Origin: Phycisphaerales bacterium
Lineage (GTDB): Bacteria; Planctomycetota; Phycisphaerae; SM23-33
Assembly: GCA_003171235.1 (NCBI GenBank)
Contig: PMYM01000014.1
Span: 24,006 to 39,647 of the forward strand
Direction: 5' to 3'
DNA: 15,642 nucleotides
Shown here: positions 7,207 to 13,658 of the stretch, one piece after another
How the letters are laid out: every line of letters begins with the position of its first letter
Numbering within the stretch: the stretch's first letter is position 1
Position numbers and translations under genes: made by a program
Notes under the pieces: generated by a model
Database searches by the model: none
What the model was told of the DNA's origin: nothing
Seen by the model: the letters and a program-made list of their open reading frames with translations, nothing else

Positions 7207-8070
7207 CTAAGAGCCTTCCTTCTCAGCCGAGACCGTCGGTTCGGCCGGGGTGCCGGTGGTCATGAACTTCTCGCGCGGCACGATCCATATTTCCACCCGG
7301 CGGTTGGCGGCGTTGCCCTTGTTGCCGGGGGCATTGGGGGCCACGGGGTGATACTTGCTGAAGCCCATGGCCGACAGGCGGGCCTGGTCAACCCGGTTTT
7401 CGGCCAGCAGCTTGATCACCGCCAGCGACCGGTGAACCGCCAGGCCCCAGTTGGTGCCGTGCAGTTCCTTGGTTTCGGTCTTGGATAGCGGCATATCGTC
7501 GGTATGGCCGGCGATGTAGGAATTAAACGGCTGGAACTCCGCACGGTTGAGGTATTCCGCCAGTTTCTGCAAGGCCTTGGCCGCCTCGGGCTTGATCTCG
7601 GTGGAGCCGGGTGCGAAGGTCAGGTCGGCCTGCATCTGCAGCATTCCCAGCTTGGGGTTCCAGGTGAAGAAGCCGCCGCTTCCCTTGGCCAGTTCTTCCA
7701 TGAGAGCGTTCTGCTCGGCCGGAAGGGCGGTGGCGCCTCTGTCGACGATCTTGGGTTCGGCGTTGGCCAGGACCTTGTACTTTTCCCAGAGGTCATTGTA
7801 CTTGGCCATCTGGCTGTCGTTGGCATCCCGCAGTTGCTTGATTATGTCGTCCTTGTTCTTCGTCTGCGACGCCAGGAGGTTGTTCTGCTCTTTGAGGTTC
7901 TTGTTGTCCATCAGCGCCGTCTGGAGACGGGCGTTGGTGGAGTCGAGTTCCTGCCGGGCGATACGCGCAGCCGTGACCGCCTTGTCGTATTCGTCCTTGG
8001 AAACGCAACCGGTAGACGCCGCCGCCAAGGCCCCAAACAACGCTACCGCCGCTACCCACTTGCCGCTCAT
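7207..8070 (-). CDS. OmpA-family lipoprotein with coiled coil
   Basis: A 287-residue protein from ATG 8070, with AAAGGA at 8086-8081, 10 nt upstream. The signal peptide ends in a lipobox, ASTG|C, with the lipidated Cys22. Residues about 25-105 are charged and heptad-like (KDEYDKAVTAARIARQELD... IIKQLRDAND), a predicted coiled coil. Residues about 142-266 are an OmpA/MotB C-terminal peptidoglycan-binding domain: ADLTFAPGSTEIKPEA (148-163), GHTDD (188-192), and NRRVEIWIVP (256-265). The layout matches planctomycete OmpA-family lipoproteins that tie the outer membrane to the cell wall, in the manner of Pal. It is the last gene of the unit starting at 9450, lies 100 bases after the HTH/membrane gene, and is followed by an intrinsic terminator. 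The stop is TAG. The gene is not named pal because no tol genes are nearby. Confidence 0.93.
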   Translation of the reverse strand: MSGKWVAAVALFGALAAASTGCVSKDEYDKAVTAARIARQELDSTNARLQTALMDNKNLKEQNNLLASQTKNKDDIIKQLRDANDSQMAKYNDLWEKYKVLANAEPKIVDRGATALPAEQNALMEELAKGSGGFFTWNPKLGMLQMQADLTFAPGSTEIKPEAAKALQKLAEYLNRAEFQPFNSYIAGHTDDMPLSKTETKELHGTNWGLAVHRSLAVIKLLAENRVDQARLSAMGFSKYHPVAPNAPGNKGNAANRRVEIWIVPREKFMTTGTPAEPTVSAEKEGS

Positions 8071-8170
8071 CGTGGTTCCGTCCTTTCTGCTGTCCCAGTC
8101 TCCGCCTGCCCACGCCGGGCCAAGGCGGTAGTATGCACACGCGTCCGTGCCGTCTGCCCAACGCCGGCGG

Positions 8171-8989
8171 CTAGGAGCCTATTCTCTGCAATGCGGCGGC
8201 GCGGCTGGCCATGTTCTTGCCGATGGCAAAGCCCACGCCCGCCAGAATTCCGCACACCACCACGCCGACCACCAGGAATATCGCCAGGTTATTCTGCATG
8301 GCCACCAGGAAATCCGGCACCATGTCCTGAATGACGGCCACGCCGACCACGCCGATTACCATCATCAGCAGGCAAGCGCCCACCACCATGCCGGAAAAGG
8401 CGCCGCTGGCGGCGTCGGCCTCCTCCACCACCGTGGGAGGCTCGATGACCATGGGCGCCTCGGACGAGATGGAGGCTTCAGTCATGTTGGCGACGCCGCT
8501 GGAGGGCGCGGTATCGACGTCGATGTGGTCGAGCACTTCGCCCAGGCTGGTGTCGTCGCTTTCGCGCGTCAGGTCCAGCAGGCCCGAGCCGCTGCCCACG
8601 CCCTCGACGCTGACCTGCTCATCGACGCTGGGGGCGATGGCGGTCTTGGCCATGGGGTCGGCCGCCACTTCCAGGTCTTCCTCGTCAAAGATGCTGATGC
8701 CATCGGAGGTGATGACGGTGTCTTCCTTGCCCGGGGGGAGGGGCTTGCCGGTGTCGGACAGGCTGATGGCGTCGCGCGTGCCGCTGTCGGCCGGCGTGAG
8801 CACCACTTCGCCGCTGGACTGGCTGGCGCGCTGGGCGCCCAGCTTGTCCACTTCCTCGACCTTGAACATCCGCTTGGGGCCGTCGGCGTATGCCCGGAGC
8901 TTGCCCTCTTTCCGCCAGGCGTCCAACTGTTCGCGGCCGACGCCCAGCTTGGCCGCCGCTTCATCTTCAGTGTAGTACATCTTGGCCAT
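8171..8989 (-). CDS. MerR/excisionase-type HTH protein with two C-terminal membrane helices
   Basis: A 272-residue protein from ATG 8989, with AAGGAG at 9003-8998, 8 nt upstream. Residues 4-50 (MYYTEDEAAAKLGVGREQL...MFKVEEVDKL) are a helix-turn-helix of the excisionase/MerR-like HTH_17 type with its small wing. A long acidic, Ser-rich linker follows, with the motif GLLDLTRESDDTSLG at 136-150, which I recall as strongly conserved among planctomycete homologues. Two hydrophobic helices follow at about 199-221 and 235-257, then a short basic tail. The predicted topology puts the HTH domain in the cytoplasm, tethered to the membrane. Function is unknown; the HTH fold could bind DNA or serve as a protein-interaction module. 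It lies 47 bases after the 9450 gene and 100 bases before the OmpA lipoprotein. Confidence 0.85.
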   Translation of the reverse strand: MAKMYYTEDEAAAKLGVGREQLDAWRKEGKLRAYADGPKRMFKVEEVDKLGAQRASQSSGEVVLTPADSGTRDAISLSDTGKPLPPGKEDTVITSDGISIFDEEDLEVAADPMAKTAIAPSVDEQVSVEGVGSGSGLLDLTRESDDTSLGEVLDHIDVDTAPSSGVANMTEASISSEAPMVIEPPTVVEEADAASGAFSGMVVGACLLMMVIGVVGVAVIQDMVPDFLVAMQNNLAIFLVVGVVVCGILAGVGFAIGKNMASRAAALQRIGS

Positions 8990-9036
8990 GTCACTTGCTC
9001 CTTGGGCCGGCGGGCCGACTGCAACCGTGTCGTCCC

Positions 9037-9450
9037 TTACGGCCTGGTTGTGGTTGTCCGGAGACGGCGGGCGTCCTGCACCAGCTTCTCGATCTCGGCC
9101 GGCTCCGGCTCGGTATTGTACGAGTCTAGCTGGCGGTCGAACAGGCAGGTGCGGGCCGCCACCAGCCGCAGGCGGCGCTCATTCACCAGGTACTGGTACA
9201 CGCATATTGTACTGTTTTGCGAATCAACAAGATACAGGCCGTAGGTCTCGCGCGAAAGTTGCCCGGGCACGACGTACAGCGAAGAAGCGCCGGTCGGCGC
9301 CGCCTGGCCTGCCGCCGGCGAACTTCGCAGCAATTCCACCGCCAGCCCGCCGGCCAAGCCCGCCAGCAGCACCGTGGTTATCCAGAAAACGCGGCCTACA
9401 CTTGGCATTATACTTCCGCCGCCCAGAGGCTTGTCTTGTGCCTTGCCCAT
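9037..9450 (-). CDS. small membrane-anchored protein of unknown function
   Basis: A 137-residue protein. ATG 9450 is preferred over a longer open frame because GGAGG lies at 9461-9457, 6 nt upstream, and because a promoter overlaps the longer version. One hydrophobic helix at about 20-41 (RVFWITTVLLAGLAGGLAVEL) anchors it; the rest is probably exported. The C-terminal part carries a compact motif, GQLSRETYGLYLVDSQNSTI (63-82), then CVYQYL and RLRLVAARTCLFDRQLDSYN, suggesting a small beta-rich domain. I recall similar proteins in planctomycetes without an assigned function. It is the first gene of the probable three-gene unit with the HTH/membrane protein and the OmpA lipoprotein. The stop is TAA at 9039-9037. 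A later start at Met15 would also keep the helix. Confidence 0.8.
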   Translation of the reverse strand: MGKAQDKPLGGGSIMPSVGRVFWITTVLLAGLAGGLAVELLRSSPAAGQAAPTGASSLYVVPGQLSRETYGLYLVDSQNSTICVYQYLVNERRLRLVAARTCLFDRQLDSYNTEPEPAEIEKLVQDARRLRTTTTRP

Positions 9451-9466
9451 CAATATCCTCCGGCAG

Positions 9467-9494
9467 ATTATAGTTATCCCCCTGCCCCTGGCAA
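9467..9494 (-). promoter_or_regulatory. sigma70-like promoter of the three-gene envelope unit
   Basis: On the minus strand TTGCCA (9494-9489) is separated by 16 bp from a perfect TATAAT (9472-9467). Transcription would begin near 9460, so the leader would be only about 10 bases, with GGAGG at its very start. It is the best promoter match seen in the window. Confidence 0.75.
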
Positions 9495-9589
9495 GCAATT
9501 TCGGCCTTTCCATAACGGATGAAAGCACGCGCCCGCTCGGGGGCCCCCGGCAAGCCTGCGCCTCAGTCACAGCGGGGCGATCTGGGGGC

Positions 9590-11434
9590 TCAGGCATAGC
9601 TGTGCAATCCGCCCATCAGGTAGTTTACCCCCCACCAGGTAAAGAGCATCGCCAGGCATCCCACCACCGACAGGGCGGCCGTCCACGTCGCCCGTGCCGA
9701 CGGCGCCGACACCTGCCGCAGGTGGATGATGGCCACGTACACCAGCAGCGTCATCAGGGCCCAGGTTTCCTTGGAATCCCAGCCCCACCACCGCCCCCAG
9801 GACAGGTCGGCCCAATACGCCCCCAGCACCACCCCCACCGTCACCAGGAAGGTGGCAATCCGGATGAGCGCCAGGTTGGCTTGGTCCAGCCGTTCGGGCC
9901 AATCGGGAGAGGGGGCCTGGGCATGTTGTTCTGCCACAGCAGCCTGTTCGCACTCTTGGGCCACAGCGGGTATTTGAGCCTCCGGCATGTTTTCCACGGA
10001 TGCCTCGGCAACCTGCGCTGCCGGCATGGCCGCCTCCGGCGGCCTGGGCGGAATCGGCAGGAGGTTCTCCAGGCGGCGGAAACGCCCGGGCTTCGCCAGG
10101 AATTGCCTGCCTGTGTAAATCAGGTATGCCAGCGAAACAATCAGCGACATGGCGATGGCGGAATACCCCAGCATCAGCGTGGCCACGTGGTAGCCCAGCA
10201 CCGGCGAGACCAGTATTTGCCCGGGGGCGGCGATGTCGGCCTTGACCGGCCCGGGCTGGATCATCAACACCGCCAGCGCCGCCATGGCGAAAGCCGCCGC
10301 GGCCATGGGCGGCACGCGCGTACGCAGAATCGCCCCCAAGGCTAATCCCAGCAGCACCGCAAACAGCACCGCCGCCAGCAGCGTCTCATACTGGTTGGTC
10401 AGCGGAGGCAGCGACCAGCCGCGATGGCTGATGATCCACCGCGCCGCCGCCGAGGCCGCCAGCACCGCCCCCGCCGCGACCAGGCTGGCCGTGCTCAGCC
10501 GGGCCGCCCATCGCCGGCTGGCCAGGGCCGCTCCCGCCAGCGACAGCCCCAAGAGGGCCATCGCCAGCCAATATCCTTTGAAACGGTTGTACTGCAGTTC
10601 CATGCCCGCCCGCCAGGCCGGTAGTGCGCCCCCGCCCGCCCGCGCCGCGAAGTCCTGCCGGATCTGTTCCAGCAGGCGGTTGACCTCGCCGGCGTCGCGG
10701 CTGCGCCAGGCCTTGCCCAGCAGCATGAAGTTGCCCAGCTGGTCGCTCATCCACTTGCTGATCTCCGCGCCCAGGGCCTTTTGCGCGTTGGCGTCGGTGG
10801 CGTCGAAGAGCCCTTCGGGCGGGATATACCCCCCGCTGGCCGGGTCAAGCGGCACGATCCGCCAAGCAGGCAGGATGAAACTTTCCGCCCGGGCGCGCAG
10901 CGCCTGGACCGGCCTGGCCAGCTTGTCCTGCGAGACCAGCACGCTCAGTGATTGGAAAAGCCAGCCCAACTGTTGAATGTCCACCTGCTCGCGCACCGCC
11001 CGGCCGGTCTTGGCCAGGAAAATAACCTCGTTGAATTGAATCAGGCCAAGCGGCGGCAGGCGACCCGTCCGCTCAAGCTGCTGGCGCAGCGGCGGTGAAT
11101 CTATCGTCGCGGCCAGCATCCGCCGCAGGCGAGAGTCCCCCACCGCCACCAGCGGCTTGTTGAGATAAGCGCCGGCGTTGAAATACAACTCCAGGAAGGT
11201 GAATTCGGGACTTGTGCCCTCAATGCTGCAATCGCCGTACAGCCCGGAAACGTGCTGCCTGGCGAGGGTGTCGAAGATGGCAATGCGATCGGGCACTTGC
11301 ACCGGCAGGCGCTGCCAGCCATCCAGGCGGACCTGGCGGGCGAAATCCAGCGTCGCCTGGTCGAATATCTCGCCGGCGGCAAGAACGTCCGCGCACAGCA
11401 GAATCGCCAGCGTTATGGCCGCAAATCGTTTCAT
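9590..11434 (-). CDS. ccsA: cytochrome c biogenesis protein CcsA/ResC type, with N-terminal exported domain
   Basis: A 614-residue protein from ATG 11434; GGAGGGAG at 11450-11443 is 8 nt upstream and the start overlaps the resB stop as ATGA. A signal sequence (1-20) precedes an exported domain (about 21-280) with VQVPDRIAIFDTLARQHV, matching the conserved segment (VQ..GRI.P.DTLAR) seen in Bacteroidetes/planctomycete fused CcsA proteins. From about 285 on it is a multi-pass membrane protein with TNQYETLL (346-353), His416 in PVLGYHVAT, the haem-handling WWD motif SWGRWWGWDSKE (545-556), His571, and His611 in the terminal GLHSYA. Together with ResB it exports haem and joins it to CXXCH sites (System II). 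A Pro/Ala/Glu-rich insert at about 449-513 splits the membrane region. The stop is TGA. Confidence 0.95.
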   Translation of the reverse strand: MKRFAAITLAILLCADVLAAGEIFDQATLDFARQVRLDGWQRLPVQVPDRIAIFDTLARQHVSGLYGDCSIEGTSPEFTFLELYFNAGAYLNKPLVAVGDSRLRRMLAATIDSPPLRQQLERTGRLPPLGLIQFNEVIFLAKTGRAVREQVDIQQLGWLFQSLSVLVSQDKLARPVQALRARAESFILPAWRIVPLDPASGGYIPPEGLFDATDANAQKALGAEISKWMSDQLGNFMLLGKAWRSRDAGEVNRLLEQIRQDFAARAGGGALPAWRAGMELQYNRFKGYWLAMALLGLSLAGAALASRRWAARLSTASLVAAGAVLAASAAARWIISHRGWSLPPLTNQYETLLAAVLFAVLLGLALGAILRTRVPPMAAAAFAMAALAVLMIQPGPVKADIAAPGQILVSPVLGYHVATLMLGYSAIAMSLIVSLAYLIYTGRQFLAKPGRFRRLENLLPIPPRPPEAAMPAAQVAEASVENMPEAQIPAVAQECEQAAVAEQHAQAPSPDWPERLDQANLALIRIATFLVTVGVVLGAYWADLSWGRWWGWDSKETWALMTLLVYVAIIHLRQVSAPSARATWTAALSVVGCLAMLFTWWGVNYLMGGLHSYA

Positions 11435-12882
11435 GCCCGCATCTCCCTCCGCAGCAGCAGCGGCTTGAGCCAGAAGGAATACGGCAGGGCGACCAAAACC
11501 AACAAGCAACCGGCCCAGATGGACCACAGGCCCGGGCGGGTCGTCACCTGGTAGTACATTTCCAGGGGCCAGTTGACATCGCCTGCAAACACGCGGAGGG
11601 GCCCCAGGTCGGCCGGCTGGTTCAGCCGGCATTGCCGCGGTGCGCCCAGCTTGTTGTCGGGGCCTATGGGCGCCAGCGTGGAGATAACCTCGCCGGTGGG
11701 TTGGCCGCTGGGACCCTCCGCGGGTTGCACCTGGGTGACCGCAAACGGCACGGGCAACCTCCCAGCCTGCGGGGCAAAGGCCAGCGACAGTGCCCGCCCG
11801 CCCCCCAGCGGCAGCGTGTTGAACGGGGAGAATGCCTCAGGCCCAGCCAGCACCGGCTGGTACATCACCCAGACCGGTCCTTCCCACTGATCCAACTTGA
11901 CCTGCACGCGCAGGGCCGGGCGGGCCAGCGGCCCCCCTCCGGGCCTGGGCGCCAGGGCCAGGTAACTTCGCTCCATGAAACGCTGGACGGTCAACTTCAG
12001 TTCCCGCCCGCCCAGCGTCAGGGCAAACTCCTGAGCGAGCTGGTACTTGCCCTTGCGCCGGCCGCCGTCGGCCTGCGCGACGGTGTACTCGCCACGCGGC
12101 CAGATGGTCAGCGTGTCCTTGCCCTTGACCGCCTTGGGCTGGGGCGGGCTGGACCACTCGACAGGCTCCAGCACGTTTATGGCGTACTGCGCGCGCTCTG
12201 CCTGGCGGGTCTGCGCGTAGGCGTTGGAGACGACTTGCCCCTGGGTCTGCTGGCCGTCGCGCACGAGCAGTTCGGCGGCGGTGGCGACGGCCGGCCCGTC
12301 GTCGCGCCACTCCAAGTCCGGCAGGGCCGAGGGCATCAATTCCGCCGGCGTAAGCGAGACGTTCTTGTCGGGCGACTGTAGCGGCTCGGCCTGCAGAGTT
12401 CCGGCCTTCAGCCGCCCCAGCGGGTTCTGGGCATGGCGGACCTGGCCCGAATCGCTTTGCCATACGTACAGGGCGGCGGTGCCCTTAATGAAGAAATGTT
12501 CGACCGCGGCGAACGGCTGGGTGGCGCTGGGTCGCCCCGCCACCGCCAGGCCCGAAACGCTGCGCGTGGCATACATGGCCGACCCCACCGCCAGCACCAC
12601 CACTCCAAAGTGGGCCAACCAGGCCCCCAGGTGGGCCAGCCCCGGCCGCAGGCGATACAGCGTCGCCACCAGGATGTTGGTAATCAGCAGGCCCAGCAGC
12701 AGCTTCAGCGGCCAGGCGGCGTACAGGTCAAACCGGCAGAGCCACCGCTCGGAGGCTTCAGGCGGAGAGAGGAAAGTCGCGGCCCCCAGGTAGATAAACA
12801 GCGCGCCCAGCAGCACCAGCCCCGTCCAGGTGCCGCCGGCAAAGGCAATCACTTTATCAAGCGATGATCTGTCCTTACTCAT
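11431..12882 (-). CDS. resB: cytochrome c biogenesis protein ResB
   Basis: A 483-residue protein from ATG 12882 (a TTG at 12894 in the same frame is possible but less likely). The layout is that of ResB/Ccs1: transmembrane helices at about 18-37, 57-76 and 88-106, a large exported domain of about 340 residues, then a last helix (LWSIWAGCLLVLVALPYSFW) and a short basic tail ending MRA. ResB works with CcsA in System II to keep haem and apocytochrome cysteines reduced and to complete the haem ligation. The TGA stop overlaps the ccsA start, so the two are translationally coupled. No Shine-Dalgarno sequence is evident; instead a TATTGT hexamer lies 8 nt before the ATG. Sequence divergence from textbook ResB is large, but order and topology make the call firm. 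Confidence 0.9.
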   Translation of the reverse strand: MSKDRSSLDKVIAFAGGTWTGLVLLGALFIYLGAATFLSPPEASERWLCRFDLYAAWPLKLLLGLLITNILVATLYRLRPGLAHLGAWLAHFGVVVLAVGSAMYATRSVSGLAVAGRPSATQPFAAVEHFFIKGTAALYVWQSDSGQVRHAQNPLGRLKAGTLQAEPLQSPDKNVSLTPAELMPSALPDLEWRDDGPAVATAAELLVRDGQQTQGQVVSNAYAQTRQAERAQYAINVLEPVEWSSPPQPKAVKGKDTLTIWPRGEYTVAQADGGRRKGKYQLAQEFALTLGGRELKLTVQRFMERSYLALAPRPGGGPLARPALRVQVKLDQWEGPVWVMYQPVLAGPEAFSPFNTLPLGGGRALSLAFAPQAGRLPVPFAVTQVQPAEGPSGQPTGEVISTLAPIGPDNKLGAPRQCRLNQPADLGPLRVFAGDVNWPLEMYYQVTTRPGLWSIWAGCLLVLVALPYSFWLKPLLLRREMRA

Positions 12883-12890
12883 TGCCCGCC

Positions 12891-12919
12891 ACAATAGCAG
12901 TTGACGCTCGCGGCGGGAA
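12891..12919 (-). promoter_or_regulatory. candidate promoter giving a leaderless resB mRNA
   Basis: TATTGT (12896-12891) lies 8 nt before the resB ATG, with a poor -35 match TTCCCG (12919-12914) at 17 bp. No Shine-Dalgarno sequence precedes resB. This is a weak prediction. Confidence 0.3.
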
Positions 12920-12984
12920 GAGATTGTCGAGGTGGGGTCAAAGCGAGAGGCTAGTCAGGCTTCTGACCTCTGGCCTGTGCCCTT

Positions 12985-13347
12985 TCAGGCTGCGACGGCC
13001 ACCGGAGCCGTGGCGGCCGAGACTGCCCAGTTGACGCTGTCAAACTGTATGCCGACGCGGTAGCCCTCGCTGAGCTTCTGGCAGCGGACCACGCTGGCGT
13101 AAACCTGCCGGCGCCGGCCTTCGGGGTGCATGGGCAGGCAGAGCAGGATGCGCTGGCCGGGATACAGCGGCCGGTCGGAAATCGCCCCCAGGCCGCTGCG
13201 CGAAATGTCCACCATGTGCAGCGTGTCCTTTATATCGCCCTCGGGGTCCATGCGGATGCCGTGCAGTACCATGCTCAACTGCGCCCGCGGATGGCGGCGA
13301 CGTTCCGGCGGCTGGTAACGGTTGCGGTCAACGCTCAAGTCCATCAT
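12985..13347 (-). CDS. PilZ domain protein
   Basis: A 120-residue single-domain protein from ATG 13347 (a second ATG follows directly); AGGAG lies at 13360-13356, 8 nt upstream. The c-di-GMP-binding signature is complete: an RxxxR element in ERRRHPRAQL (Arg17 and Arg21) and DxSxxG in VDISRSGLG (Asp47, Ser49, Gly52), on a barrel that includes YASVVRCQKL and YRVGIQFD. It should bind cyclic di-GMP and act as a receptor through protein contacts; no output domain or membrane segment is present, so its partner is unknown. It ends 102 bases before the resB start and may share its transcript, though resB has its own possible promoter. The tail (VSAATAPVAVAA) is Ala/Val-rich and probably disordered. 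Confidence 0.92.
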   Translation of the reverse strand: MMDLSVDRNRYQPPERRRHPRAQLSMVLHGIRMDPEGDIKDTLHMVDISRSGLGAISDRPLYPGQRILLCLPMHPEGRRRQVYASVVRCQKLSEGYRVGIQFDSVNWAVSAATAPVAVAA

Positions 13348-13489
13348 GGTGTGTTCTCCTGGAATCTCACCCCTCCTATCGGTTGTTAATTTGGGTAACT
13401 TGAGAGTTTTAGAGGAAATAATCGGGAATTAGGAGATATGCCTAGGAGATAGCCACCGGCAGCGCGAACGGCGCGAACCGGAGAAGAAA

Positions 13490-13599
13490 GGGTGAATCGG
13501 TTAGTCGGTTTATCCGCTAATTGGAGTTGGCGATTCAGCAGTTCCTGTCTAATCCCCTGATCACCCGAATCACTGATTGACCGATTCACCGATCAACTT
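13490..13599. repeat. degenerate octamer tandem repeats in two inverted arms
   Basis: The right arm (13560-13599) reads as five octamers: ATCACCCG, AATCACTG, ATTGACCG, ATTCACCG, ATCAACTT. The left arm (13490-13521) reads as the same motif on the other strand: GGGTGAAT, CGGTTAGT, CGGTTTAT, CCGCTAAT. The arms could pair imperfectly around a 38-base centre. The unit approximates ATTCACCG. No known element is recognised. Confidence 0.65.
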
Positions 13600-13644
13600 C
13601 TTTGCTCACGCTGTTCGTGGCTATTCCTTGGGTTCCCGACCATG

Positions 13645-13650
13645 TAGAAT
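13645..13650 (+). promoter_or_regulatory. candidate -10 element for a leaderless cobA-hemD mRNA
   Basis: TAGAAT lies 8 nt before ATG 13659, and no Shine-Dalgarno sequence precedes that ATG. The -35 region is weak (TATTCC at 13622-13627, 17 bp away). The spacing would place the transcription start at or within a few bases of the start codon. Confidence 0.35.
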
Positions 13651-13658
13651 TCCGGGCG

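Larger units (their letters stand above)
13348..13658. other. repeat-rich divergent intergenic region
   Basis: About 310 bases between the PilZ gene (-) and cobA-hemD (+), visibly richer in A and T than the flanking genes. It holds a near-repeat of TAGGAGATA (about 13427-13449), a tandem GCGCGAAC pair (about 13462-13478), the octamer repeats listed separately, and a possible -10 element before cobA-hemD. No coding sequence is supported. Confidence 0.6.

Noticed and set aside
8147..9244. 365-codon plus-strand frame rich in His, Ala, Asp and Gly
   Set aside because: It is the complement of the HTH/membrane gene and its neighbour; the His/Ala richness is a by-product of their codons.
9451..9597. 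Longer version of the small anchored protein, starting at 9597
   Set aside because: The extra 49 residues read as non-coding and would overlap the -35/-10 promoter; the GGAGG before ATG 9450 supports the shorter form.
11212..12381. 389-codon plus-strand frame opposite ccsA/resB
   Set aside because: Low-complexity Arg/Pro/Gln/Gly composition, no domain, and it spans two well-supported minus-strand genes.
12946..12971. Hairpin after the PilZ stop (GTCAG-GCTT-CTGAC with partial outer pairing)
   Set aside because: Short, bulged stem without a T tract; not good enough to call a terminator.
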